DNA from: Aquirufa aurantiipilula
Lineage (GTDB): Bacteria > Bacteroidota > Bacteroidia > Cytophagales > Spirosomataceae
DNA length: 64,000 nt
NCBI RefSeq assembly: GCF_019923745.1
Contig: NZ_JAANOG010000001.1
Location: forward strand, 124,001-188,000
Direction: 5' to 3'
Shown here in pieces: positions 24,572-32,477 of this stretch. Each line of letters opens with the position of its first letter. Positions within the stretch are counted from its first letter, which is position 1. Made by a program: the position numbers and the translations under genes. The notes under the pieces are model-generated. The model worked only from the letters and a program-made list of their open reading frames with translations. It did not search any database and was not told where the DNA came from.

Positions 24572-25546
24572 TTAAATAGGTAGGTAAACTTTTTGGATTA
24601 ATTCTAAATATTCTTTTTCTGGATCTGAGAATACAGTAATTCCACCTCCACTTTTAAATACAAGCTTTTGGTTAATTTTTTCTATAAATCTAATTAAAAC
24701 TCCTGATTCTAAGGATGTTCCATCAAATTTACCCATTATTCCTGTATAAAATCCACGATCATAGCTTTCTGCTTTTTCAATGATTTCCATCGTGGCAAGT
24801 TTAGGTGCACCAGTTATGGAGCCAGCAGGTAACATGGCCTTTAAGATACTGCCTAATTTATTTCTGAAATGAGGCATCAGTTCGCCTGAAATCAAAGAGG
24901 ACATTTGCCATAAATCTTGACTATGCGTTTTGATTTGTTCAATGTATTGGTATTTCTCTACTTGTATAGGAAATGCTACTCGACTGATATCATTGCGAAT
25001 TAAATCTACTATTGTTGCATGTTCTGCTTGCTCTTTTGCATCTATTCGTAGATCTTCCGGATGGTTTTTTTCATTGACGACTAAGGTCCCTTTCATAGGA
25101 AAGGCTTGAATTCTATTGTTTTCAATGTGTATGAATGGCTCGGGAGAAAATACGACTAGTGTGTCCTGTATGAGTAATTTATACTTAGCCTTAGCGTGGA
25201 TATATATATCTTCTAATCCAAGGTTGGTTTCAATAGGAGTAGGAAAGGTTAAATTGACCAAGAAGGAGTCACCTCGTTTCAAACCAGCTTGAACTTGGTA
25301 AAACTTAGCTAGGTAATCTTTATAACTCAAAGGGGATTTTTCAAATTGTACCTCACCTGAATAGGTATGGCTTGGGTAATTATTGAATTCTACGGATATA
25401 CCCCATTTTTTTGCTTCTTCTTCACTTCCACACCAAACTTTCTCACCCTTATAATCGCATATAAAAACAAAAGGACGTCCCTCCAATCCCCACTGATCCA
25501 TGCTTACCACAGCTTGATCTAAGGAGATAAAAGGGATGTCCTTCAT
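24572..25546 (-). CDS. pabB: Aminodeoxychorismate synthase component I
   Basis: 324 aa. The chorismate-binding domain makes up nearly the whole protein; the N-terminal lobe found in longer PabB proteins is reduced. Signature blocks are PMKGTLVVNEKN, HATIVDLIRNDISRVA, MLPAGSITGAPKLATMEIIE, YDRGFYTGIMG and FKSGGGITVFSDPEKEYLE. With a PabA glutaminase (not in the window) it makes aminodeoxychorismate for folate synthesis. Coupled to pabC. The gene begins 7 bases after alaS, so the two probably share the alaS promoter. Confidence 0.92.
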   Translation of the reverse strand: MKDIPFISLDQAVVSMDQWGLEGRPFVFICDYKGEKVWCGSEEEAKKWGISVEFNNYPSHTYSGEVQFEKSPLSYKDYLAKFYQVQAGLKRGDSFLVNLTFPTPIETNLGLEDIYIHAKAKYKLLIQDTLVVFSPEPFIHIENNRIQAFPMKGTLVVNEKNHPEDLRIDAKEQAEHATIVDLIRNDISRVAFPIQVEKYQYIEQIKTHSQDLWQMSSLISGELMPHFRNKLGSILKAMLPAGSITGAPKLATMEIIEKAESYDRGFYTGIMGKFDGTSLESGVLIRFIEKINQKLVFKSGGGITVFSDPEKEYLELIQKVYLPI

Positions 25547-25553
25547 AGGAGTA

Positions 25554-28190
25554 TTAAATGTATTGTTGAGCAGCTTTAATTACTTGCGGTATTCCTTGTG
25601 GGTTTTGTCCACCGGCAGTTGCCAAAAATGCTTGTCCACCACCGCCACCTTGTACTTCCTTGGCTAATTCACGAATAATTTTACCCGCATCGATTGATTT
25701 GCTAGCAACTAATTCTTTAGAAATGGCTAGTGCCAAGCTGGCTTTCCCATCAATTTCAGACAATAATAAGCAAAACAAATTCTGATGTTCATTACTCAAA
25801 TCAAATGCTATATTTTTTAAGGCATCCGCATGTGGAACTTCTACTTGTTGGATCAAATAGAGTAATTCTCCTTTGCCTAAAATTTGTTGTGTTAACTCAG
25901 CTTTCAATACCTTAATTTCATTCGCTTGGTATTGGGCAATGGTTTTTTGTAAGCTAGAGTTTTGTTCAATTAAACTTGCTACAGCTTTAATAATGTCTTT
26001 GGGAGCCTTCAAAAGCTCATTTATTTGATCCAATTGATCAGCTTGTTGACTTAATAATTCAAATGCTTTTTGCGATGTAACTGCTTCAATTCGTCTAACT
26101 CCTGTGGCTACTGAACTTTCAGATAAAATTTTAAATAATGCGATTTCACCGGTAGAATTCACATGAGTACCACCACATAATTCTACTGAATAAGTTGGGT
26201 CAAAAGTAATTACACGTACAAAATCACCGTATTTTTCGCCAAAAAGAGCCATAGCACCTTTTTCTTTTGCTTGTGCAATAGGTACATTTCTTTCTTCTAA
26301 TAAGGGAATATTCTCCGCAATTTTGGCATTCACCATCTCTTCAATTTGCTTCAATTCCTCATCTGTCACTTTTTGGAAATGAGAGAAGTCAAATCGTAAT
26401 AATTGCTCATTGACTAAACTACCTTTTTGTGCTACATGCTTACCTAAAATTTGTTGCAAGGCTGCTTGCATTAAATGGGTAGAACTGTGGTGACTTGTGA
26501 TGGCTTTTCTTCGGCTTTCGTCGATTTGTGCCACTACCTCTTCCTCATGTGCTACTTCTTCAATGCTGGCGTCTGTTGTCCAATGAACAATTAAATCATT
26601 TTCTTTTTTGGTATCAGTAATGACAATACTCTTTCCTGATTTTTTGAAGAACAGAGTTCCTGAATCACCTACTTGTCCACCTGATTCTGCATAAAATGGA
26701 GTACTTTCCAACACAATTTTATATTGGATTCCGGCTTTGTTCTGTACTTTTTGATATTTCACTACACGAGTAGTCCAAGTAGCATGATCATATCCTACAA
26801 AAGATACTTCATCACTATCAAACAGGATGACCCAATCTTCAGCACTTGCTCCCGCATCCTTTCTAGAACGATTCTTTTGGGCATTTAGGGCTTGTTGGAA
26901 TCCAGGTTCGTCAATATCCATGCCTTTTTCACGGGCTATTAATGCTGTTAAATCTACTGGAAATCCGTAAGTATCATTTAGTTCAAATACATCTTCACCC
27001 GTTAAAATTTGTGTTCCTTTGGCTTGAGTATCTTCCATTAATTTATCTAAACGAACCAATCCTGTAGATAGGGTCCTTAAAAAAGATACTTCTTCCTCAT
27101 AAATAACCTTGGCAACAAATGCTTCTTGTGAAATAAGTTCATCAAAAACACCTTTAAACTGTTGTGCCAAAAGTGGAATTAATTCATACATAAAAGGCTC
27201 TTTAAAGCCTAAATATGTATATCCATAACGTACGGCACGACGTAAAATGCGACGAATCACATAACCAGCTTTGGCGTTGGATGGTAATTGTCCATCCGAA
27301 ATAGAAAATGCAATAGCACGAATATGGTCGGAGATGACACGCATTGCAATGTCCGTCCATTTGTCTTGACCATAGGCTATGCCGCTTTTTTGAGCTAAAT
27401 GTTGTATGCTTCCTTGGAATACATCTGTATCATAATTGGATTGCTTCCCTTGAATTGCCATGCAAAGACGCTCAAAACCCATACCTGTATCCACATGTTT
27501 GGATGGGAGAGAAACAAGAGAACCATCTGCCATGCGTTCAAACTGCATGAATACATTGTTCCAAATTTCAACTACCTGAGGATGATCAGCATTAACTAAT
27601 GATTTACCGGGAATACGGTCAACTTCATCTTGATTTCTTAGGTCGATATGGATTTCTGAACAAGGACCACATGGACCTGTTTCACCCATTTCCCAGAAAT
27701 TATCTTTTTTGTTTCCTAAAATGATTCTTTCCTCACCAACTATCGCTTTCCAAATATCAAATGCCTCTTGATCAAATGGAACACCATCTTTGGCATCTCC
27801 TTCAAATACGGAAACATATATACGCTCTTTAGGTAACTTGTAAACTTCAGTCAACAATTCCCATGACCAAGCCAAGGCTTCTTTTTTGAAGTAATCGCCA
27901 AATGACCAGTTACCTAGCATTTCAAACATGGTATGGTGGTAAGTATCAAAACCTACATCTTCCAAGTCATTATGTTTTCCAGATACACGAAGACATTTTT
28001 GTGTGTCAGCAATTCGTTTCGAAGGAGGAGTGCCATTACCCAAGAAAAAATCCTTGAATTGTGCCATACCTGAATTATTAAATAATAAAGTAGGGTCATT
28101 TTTGGCTACTAATGGTGCCGATGGCACAATTAAATGTCCTTTCGATTGGAAAAAATCTAAAAAATGCTGGCGGATCTCCGTTGACGTCAT
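25554..28190 (-). CDS. alaS: Alanine--tRNA ligase
   Basis: 878 aa, full length. The class II catalytic core starts STEIRQHFLDFFQSKGHLIVP, with FFLGNGTPPSKRIADTQKC and GPCGPCSEIHID. The editing domain has SHHSSTHLMQAAL and the zinc-binding CGGTHVNSTGEI. The C-terminal DHHA1 region ends VQGGGGGQAFLATAGGQN. It charges tRNA-Ala and clears mischarged Ser and Gly. First gene of a minus-strand run with pabB, pabC and a helicase. A -7 element lies at 28254-28261. Confidence 0.98.
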   Translation of the reverse strand: MTSTEIRQHFLDFFQSKGHLIVPSAPLVAKNDPTLLFNNSGMAQFKDFFLGNGTPPSKRIADTQKCLRVSGKHNDLEDVGFDTYHHTMFEMLGNWSFGDYFKKEALAWSWELLTEVYKLPKERIYVSVFEGDAKDGVPFDQEAFDIWKAIVGEERIILGNKKDNFWEMGETGPCGPCSEIHIDLRNQDEVDRIPGKSLVNADHPQVVEIWNNVFMQFERMADGSLVSLPSKHVDTGMGFERLCMAIQGKQSNYDTDVFQGSIQHLAQKSGIAYGQDKWTDIAMRVISDHIRAIAFSISDGQLPSNAKAGYVIRRILRRAVRYGYTYLGFKEPFMYELIPLLAQQFKGVFDELISQEAFVAKVIYEEEVSFLRTLSTGLVRLDKLMEDTQAKGTQILTGEDVFELNDTYGFPVDLTALIAREKGMDIDEPGFQQALNAQKNRSRKDAGASAEDWVILFDSDEVSFVGYDHATWTTRVVKYQKVQNKAGIQYKIVLESTPFYAESGGQVGDSGTLFFKKSGKSIVITDTKKENDLIVHWTTDASIEEVAHEEEVVAQIDESRRKAITSHHSSTHLMQAALQQILGKHVAQKGSLVNEQLLRFDFSHFQKVTDEELKQIEEMVNAKIAENIPLLEERNVPIAQAKEKGAMALFGEKYGDFVRVITFDPTYSVELCGGTHVNSTGEIALFKILSESSVATGVRRIEAVTSQKAFELLSQQADQLDQINELLKAPKDIIKAVASLIEQNSSLQKTIAQYQANEIKVLKAELTQQILGKGELLYLIQQVEVPHADALKNIAFDLSNEHQNLFCLLLSEIDGKASLALAISKELVASKSIDAGKIIRELAKEVQGGGGGQAFLATAGGQNPQGIPQVIKAAQQYI

Positions 28191-28253
28191 TGGTTTAATA
28201 TCGAAATTATGGGTAATTTTATTTCTTCCTGATTTTTTAAATCAAAGGAAGTG

Positions 28254-28261
28254 CAAAATTA
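28254..28261 (-). promoter_or_regulatory. -7 element of the alaS operon
   Basis: TAATTTTG on the minus strand matches TAnnTTTG exactly, 63 bases before the alaS start. No TTG is seen at the standard spacing. Confidence 0.55.
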
Positions 28262-28316
28262 CGTGATTTTATTCGAATTCTTGATTTTGCTGTAGAACAA
28301 GGTTTTAATTTATTCG

Positions 28317-28646
28317 ATGGAACAATTTAGTAAGCAGTATTATTCAATTTCAGAGGTTGCCGAGATTTTCAAGGTGAAAACTTCTAAATTGAGGTATTGG
28401 GAAACTCAATTTCCACATTTGATGCCGAAACGTCGATCAAGCGGTATTCGTAAATACACACCAGAGGATATTGAAAAGATTAAAGTGCTCATCCAGCTAA
28501 TCGATGAAAAAGGCTTAACCATTGAAGGTGCCAAGCAAGCTATCAATCATAGGGGTGAGGCAAAAAATGTCAATACACCCTTAATTAATCAGTTAACTGA
28601 AATTCGACAGTTTTTACAAGGTCTACGCGAGGATTTGGGCGAATGA
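28317..28646 (+). CDS. MerR-family transcriptional regulator
   Basis: 109 aa, a small MerR protein consisting of the DNA-binding domain and a short helix. YYSISEVAEIFKVKTSKLRYWETQF is the winged helix, and GIRKYTPEDIEKIKVLIQLIDEKGLTIEGAKQAI completes the family pattern. There is no ligand-binding domain, so the effector is unknown. Single-copy MerR proteins of this size are widespread in Bacteroidota. dprA follows 36 bases later on the same strand. Confidence 0.92.
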   Translation: MEQFSKQYYSISEVAEIFKVKTSKLRYWETQFPHLMPKRRSSGIRKYTPEDIEKIKVLIQLIDEKGLTIEGAKQAINHRGEAKNVNTPLINQLTEIRQFLQGLREDLGE

Positions 28647-28682
28647 TTTTATTCTTTCGGGAAATGTTTGATCTAAAGCCCG

Positions 28683-29783
28683 ATGGAAGAAGAAAAAGTA
28701 TTCCAAATTGCCCTTAGTTTAGTACCGCAAATAGGTATCGTCAATGCTCGACGGTTAATTTCTTACCTAGGTTCAGCCCAACAAGTTTTTCAATCCTCAA
28801 CTTCTGCTTTACAGAAAGTTCCTCATATTGGTCCCCTGATTGCCCATGAAATTAAAGTCAATCAGGTTTTGGAAAAAGCGGAAAAGATTTACGCTGATTG
28901 TCAAAAAGAACAAATTCAACTATTTTTTTACTTAGATGAGGCATATCCACATCGTTTGAAACAATTATATGATGCTCCTTTACTGTTGTATTTTAAAGGG
29001 AATGCTAACTTTCAACATGATAAAGTGATGGCTTTGGTGGGAACTAGAAAAGCTACGGAGTATGGACGTGAAATGACCTACCAAATTGTTAAAGATGCCC
29101 TAGATGATGATGTATTATTTGTCAGTGGCTTAGCATATGGAATAGACATAGCTTTACATCAGGCATGTATTGAATTGAAAATACCTACTATAGCTGTATT
29201 GGCAGGTGGTTTTCAATGCATTTATCCTTCTTTACATATTAAATATGCTCATCAAATGATGGATTTGGGCGGTATTTTATCAGAACATCCATTTCATCAA
29301 AAACCGGATCCTCGATTCTTCCCCTTACGAAATCGGATTATTGCAGGTATGTCGGATGCAACTATTGTAGTAGAAGCAGCTGAAAAAGGAGGAGCCTTAA
29401 TCACGGCAGAATATGCGAACAACTACCATAGGGATGTATTTGCTGTGCCAGGGAATTTGCAAAAGGTTTTTTCTGAAGGCTGCAATCGTTTGATTCTCAA
29501 AAACCAAGCAACAATTTACACCGATTGGCACACTTGTAAAGAGCAATTAAATTGGCAATCCAATCCAGATAAAATTGTCAAAAATAAAAGCTTGTTGTGG
29601 AGTAGACTGACAGAAGATGAAAGTCAAATTTTATCCTTATTGCACCAAGAGAAAGTATTGGCTTTGGATGAAATTGCGTGGAAATTACAAAAGGGGGTTA
29701 ATCAACTGGCTATGCTCTTATTGAACTTGGAGTTTCAAGGTTTTATAAAAGCATGGCCAGGACATCGATATGGACTAAAATAA
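28683..29783 (+). CDS. dprA: DNA processing protein DprA
   Basis: 366 aa. DprA protects incoming single-stranded DNA and loads RecA in natural transformation. An N-terminal helix-hairpin-helix/SAM-like region (LSLVPQIGIVNARRLISYLG, LQKVPHIGPLIAHEI) is followed by the Rossmann-like DprA core. The core shows LVGTRKATEYGREMTYQI, FVSGLAYGIDIALHQACI, VLAGGFQCIYPSLH, FPLRNRIIAGMSDATIVVEAAEKGGALITAEYA and DVFAVPGN. A C-terminal winged helix (SLLHQEKVLALDEIAWKL) ends the protein. Ends 1 base before the convergent pyrE gene. Confidence 0.96.
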   Translation: MEEEKVFQIALSLVPQIGIVNARRLISYLGSAQQVFQSSTSALQKVPHIGPLIAHEIKVNQVLEKAEKIYADCQKEQIQLFFYLDEAYPHRLKQLYDAPLLLYFKGNANFQHDKVMALVGTRKATEYGREMTYQIVKDALDDDVLFVSGLAYGIDIALHQACIELKIPTIAVLAGGFQCIYPSLHIKYAHQMMDLGGILSEHPFHQKPDPRFFPLRNRIIAGMSDATIVVEAAEKGGALITAEYANNYHRDVFAVPGNLQKVFSEGCNRLILKNQATIYTDWHTCKEQLNWQSNPDKIVKNKSLLWSRLTEDESQILSLLHQEKVLALDEIAWKLQKGVNQLAMLLLNLEFQGFIKAWPGHRYGLK

Positions 29784-29784
29784 C

Positions 29785-30423
29785 CTATTTACGCCATTCA
29801 CTAGGGTTGATTCTCCAATCTTGTAAAGTCATTAATTGAGTTTCAGTAACGTGATTAAGTTTTACGGCTTCATCAATTAATACATCGTAATTACTTAAAG
29901 TGATACAAGGAATACCATGATTTTTGAAATTATCTTCAGCAATCTGGAAACCGTAAGTAAAGATGGCAACCATTCCTAAGACCTCAGCACCAGCTTCTTG
30001 TAAAGCAGCGGCAGCTTTTAATGAACTTCCTCCTGTAGAAATCAAATCTTCTATTAAAACTACTTTTTGACCTTTTTCGATATGACCTTCAATTTGATTA
30101 CCCATGCCATGCTTCTTAGGCTCTGGACGAACATAGCAGAAAGGTAGGTCTAGATAATCAGCCACTAAAGCTCCTTGTGCAATCCCAGCGGTAGCTACTC
30201 CTGCGATGATTTCAACATCGGAAAAATAGGCTTTAACAGCGGCGGACAAACAATTTTTAATGTAAGTTCTGACTTCAGGATATGAAAGAGATATGCGATT
30301 GTCACAATAAATCGGTGAATTCCATCCAGAAGCCCATTTAAATGGTTGATCAGGTCTAAGTTGAATCGCTTTGACGCTTAATAAATGTTGGGCAACTTCT
30401 TGTGAAATGGTAAAATCAGGCAT
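29785..30423 (-). CDS. pyrE: Orotate phosphoribosyltransferase
   Basis: 212 aa from the ATG at 30423; the in-frame TTG at 30438 would add five residues and is less likely. PyrE joins orotate and PRPP to give OMP in pyrimidine synthesis. The PRPP loop VVLIEDLISTGGSSLKAA is clear, as are FKWASGWNSPIYCDNR, EIIAGVATAGIAQGALVADYL and FCYVRPEPKKHGMGNQIEG. Divergent from a Nudix gene; a -7 element lies at 30451-30458. Confidence 0.97.
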   Translation of the reverse strand: MPDFTISQEVAQHLLSVKAIQLRPDQPFKWASGWNSPIYCDNRISLSYPEVRTYIKNCLSAAVKAYFSDVEIIAGVATAGIAQGALVADYLDLPFCYVRPEPKKHGMGNQIEGHIEKGQKVVLIEDLISTGGSSLKAAAALQEAGAEVLGMVAIFTYGFQIAEDNFKNHGIPCITLSNYDVLIDEAVKLNHVTETQLMTLQDWRINPSEWRK

Positions 30424-30450
30424 AGAAATTTGTTTCAAAGATTATATGTA

Positions 30451-30458
30451 CAAAAATA
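30451..30458 (-). promoter_or_regulatory. -7 element of pyrE
   Basis: TATTTTTG on the minus strand, an exact TAnnTTTG, 28 bases before the pyrE ATG. Confidence 0.55.
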
Positions 30459-30490
30459 GTTTATTCAAGTTATCTTTCATTATTTAATTC

Positions 30491-30498
30491 TATTTTTG
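30491..30498 (+). promoter_or_regulatory. -7 element of the Nudix gene
   Basis: TATTTTTG on the plus strand, an exact TAnnTTTG, 26 bases before the ATG at 30524. It is divergent from the pyrE element, 33 bases away. Confidence 0.55.
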
Positions 30499-30523
30499 CC
30501 AACTTAAATTCTGAATTCCGCAC

Positions 30524-31219
30524 ATGATACTGTTTATTGACGACCGTCCGATTCGCATTTACAAGGAATCAAAAAAACACGCCATTCCCATGGGTGATGA
30601 ATTTGAATTGGTGATCGACGCTCGTCTACAGCCGGTGCGTTTGGCAGATTTCAAAGGCCATACATGTATATTGAATTTGACTTTGGATCAAATGGAGAAG
30701 TTGATTCATGGTTTACATCAAAAACCAGGTGCTACTTTTGATTCCGTGTATATCTTAGTGAAGGATATAAAACCTTTCAAGCAACGAATTTTTGGTATGT
30801 ATCAATTACTCGAAGCCGCAGGGGGAGTGGTACAAAATTCGGAAGACAAAGTCCTGTGGATGTTGCGTTTAGGTAAATGGGATTTACCCAAAGGGAAATT
30901 AGAGAAGGGGGAGAAATTTAAAAAAGCTGCCGTTAGGGAAGTGGAGGAAGAATGCAATGTAAAAGCCATTTTAGAGCAAAAACTTTGTACAACATACCAT
31001 ACCTATACTCACAAGAATCAAAGAATTCTAAAAAGAACTAAGTGGTATTTAATGAGTTCAATTGGGAATTCTAAATTAATTCCCCAAAAAGAGGAAAATA
31101 TTGAAAAAGTAGAATGGTTAGGAACGGCAGCCATGAATAAAGCTATGACAAATACATATAGTTCGATACGTTATGTCATTCACCGTTTTCAATTACTTTG
31201 TTCTTCTTCTAAATTATAA
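30524..31219 (+). CDS. Nudix hydrolase
   Basis: 231 aa. The Nudix box G-x5-E-x7-REVEEEC is complete within PKGKLEKGEKFKKAAVREVE, at about residues 125-147. The enzyme should hydrolyse a nucleoside diphosphate linked to some other group; the substrate is unknown. About 100 N-terminal residues before the Nudix fold (MILFIDDRPIRIYKESKK) form a separate small domain. Its 3' end overlaps the convergent coaD gene by 31 bases. Confidence 0.92.
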   Translation: MILFIDDRPIRIYKESKKHAIPMGDEFELVIDARLQPVRLADFKGHTCILNLTLDQMEKLIHGLHQKPGATFDSVYILVKDIKPFKQRIFGMYQLLEAAGGVVQNSEDKVLWMLRLGKWDLPKGKLEKGEKFKKAAVREVEEECNVKAILEQKLCTTYHTYTHKNQRILKRTKWYLMSSIGNSKLIPQKEENIEKVEWLGTAAMNKAMTNTYSSIRYVIHRFQLLCSSSKL

Positions 31220-31659
31220 GGTAAATACTGGTTGATTGAGCTACCATAACGGTGTAAATCCCGAATGATGGTTGAACTAATCGGTGCTAGATGGGGAGAA
31301 GTAATTAGGAATACTGTTTCTAATTCTTCGTTGATATGTCTGTTTACCTGAGAAATTGAGTTTTCATATTCAAAATCTGTAGTATTTCTTAAGCCTCTGA
31401 TAATAAATCTTGCACCAACCTCGCGGGCTACAGTGGCTGTAAGATTTTGATAAGTCACTACTCGAATGGGTTTTCCTTCAAATGTTTTTTCAATGGCTTC
31501 TTTCATTTTTTCCAATGAAAAATAGCGCGCCTTGCTTGAATTATGACCAATACCAATCACTATTTCGTCGAATAGAGCAAGTGCCCTCAAAACGATATCT
31601 TCATGACCTTTGGTAAATGGATCAAAAGAACCTGGGAAAAAAGCTGTTCTATGCTTCAT
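31189..31659 (-). CDS. coaD: Phosphopantetheine adenylyltransferase
   Basis: 156 aa, full length. CoaD transfers AMP to 4'-phosphopantetheine in CoA synthesis. FFPGSFDPFTKGHEDIVLRA carries the nucleotidyltransferase T/HxGH motif, and ISSTIIRDLHRYG the ISSTxxR motif; FIIRGLRNTTDFEYE lies between. Its start overlaps the end of the DUF3822 gene by 11 bases, implying coupled translation. Confidence 0.97.
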   Translation of the reverse strand: MKHRTAFFPGSFDPFTKGHEDIVLRALALFDEIVIGIGHNSSKARYFSLEKMKEAIEKTFEGKPIRVVTYQNLTATVAREVGARFIIRGLRNTTDFEYENSISQVNRHINEELETVFLITSPHLAPISSTIIRDLHRYGSSINQYLPYNLEEEQSN

Positions 31660-32440
31660 GAGAAAAGATTGGAGTGTAAATCTTAAAGGTATTTAATTCC
31701 TCAGCTAAGTTGGCATCTACTTCCCCCAGCCAGTGAATACTGCTTGAATTCCATTTTATTAAATAGCTATCTCGGATCGAATGAATATAAAAAGCTAATT
31801 CAGTAGCTTTTGAAAAAGGATAAACATTGGCTAAGGTCAATATTCCGGATTTCCTAAGAACTATACAAGCGTGATTTTGATGGATAGAAATGCTTAATCC
31901 ATTATCTTGAGATTGAGTGATAAGCTTTTCTAAAATGTGCTGGTAAGAAATTTGGGCTAGAGGAAACCAAAAACTTAATAAATCCTTCCATTCACTTGGG
32001 ATTAAAAAAAGTAAATTGGCAGCTTCAGAAGGTATTTTTTGTACTTGAATCTCCTGTCCCACCAAAGTATCTTCACCTAATGCTTTTTCTAAAAATCCGA
32101 TTCGATAGATGGGGCTATCGTATTTTTGAGGTATGAGTAAAAAATGTTGATGACAAATATGTACATGAATATGGCTTACTTGTGAGGGTAAGATGCCTTT
32201 TTTCTCCCAAAAATCTTTTTGAATTTTAGCTGACTTATTCCAATCTATATGTGCTTGTTGAACTCCTAGCGCATCATTGAAATCTAATCCTCCATCATGT
32301 AAATACACATGTAGTGAGTTTAGGGAGTAAACGGAAGTAGCATTATTCAAATTTTCCAAAGCATTTGCTAGGTATAGAGGTCGAAATTGCAAAAAAAATA
32401 TGGGATAGGAATAAAAATATTCATTTTTTTCTAGTCTCAA
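31649..32440 (-). CDS. DUF3822 family protein
   Basis: 263 aa. Recognised as DUF3822 by its content and its place directly before coaD, a neighbourhood conserved in Bacteroidota. Features include HVYLHDGGLDFNDALG, HIHVHICHQHFLLIPQ, ENQ-free long beta-rich segments and an IHQNHACIVLRKSGILTLANVYPF strand region that recalls actin-like (PilM/ASKHA) folds. No known function. The start codon is TTG at 32440: the frame has a stop 24 bases upstream and no ATG near the N-terminus. The divergent ABC-F promoter begins 7 bases away. Confidence 0.82.
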   Translation of the reverse strand: MRLEKNEYFYSYPIFFLQFRPLYLANALENLNNATSVYSLNSLHVYLHDGGLDFNDALGVQQAHIDWNKSAKIQKDFWEKKGILPSQVSHIHVHICHQHFLLIPQKYDSPIYRIGFLEKALGEDTLVGQEIQVQKIPSEAANLLFLIPSEWKDLLSFWFPLAQISYQHILEKLITQSQDNGLSISIHQNHACIVLRKSGILTLANVYPFSKATELAFYIHSIRDSYLIKWNSSSIHWLGEVDANLAEELNTFKIYTPIFSHEA

Positions 32441-32446
32441 AATGAG

Positions 32447-32454
32447 TAATTTTG
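32447..32454 (+). promoter_or_regulatory. -7 element of the ABC-F gene
   Basis: TAATTTTG, exact TAnnTTTG. It lies inside a possible N-terminal extension beginning with the ATG at 32442, so that ATG would be upstream of the transcript start; the ATG at 32478 is the better start. Confidence 0.65.
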
Positions 32455-32477
32455 CGCCTTATTTAATTAATTACGCT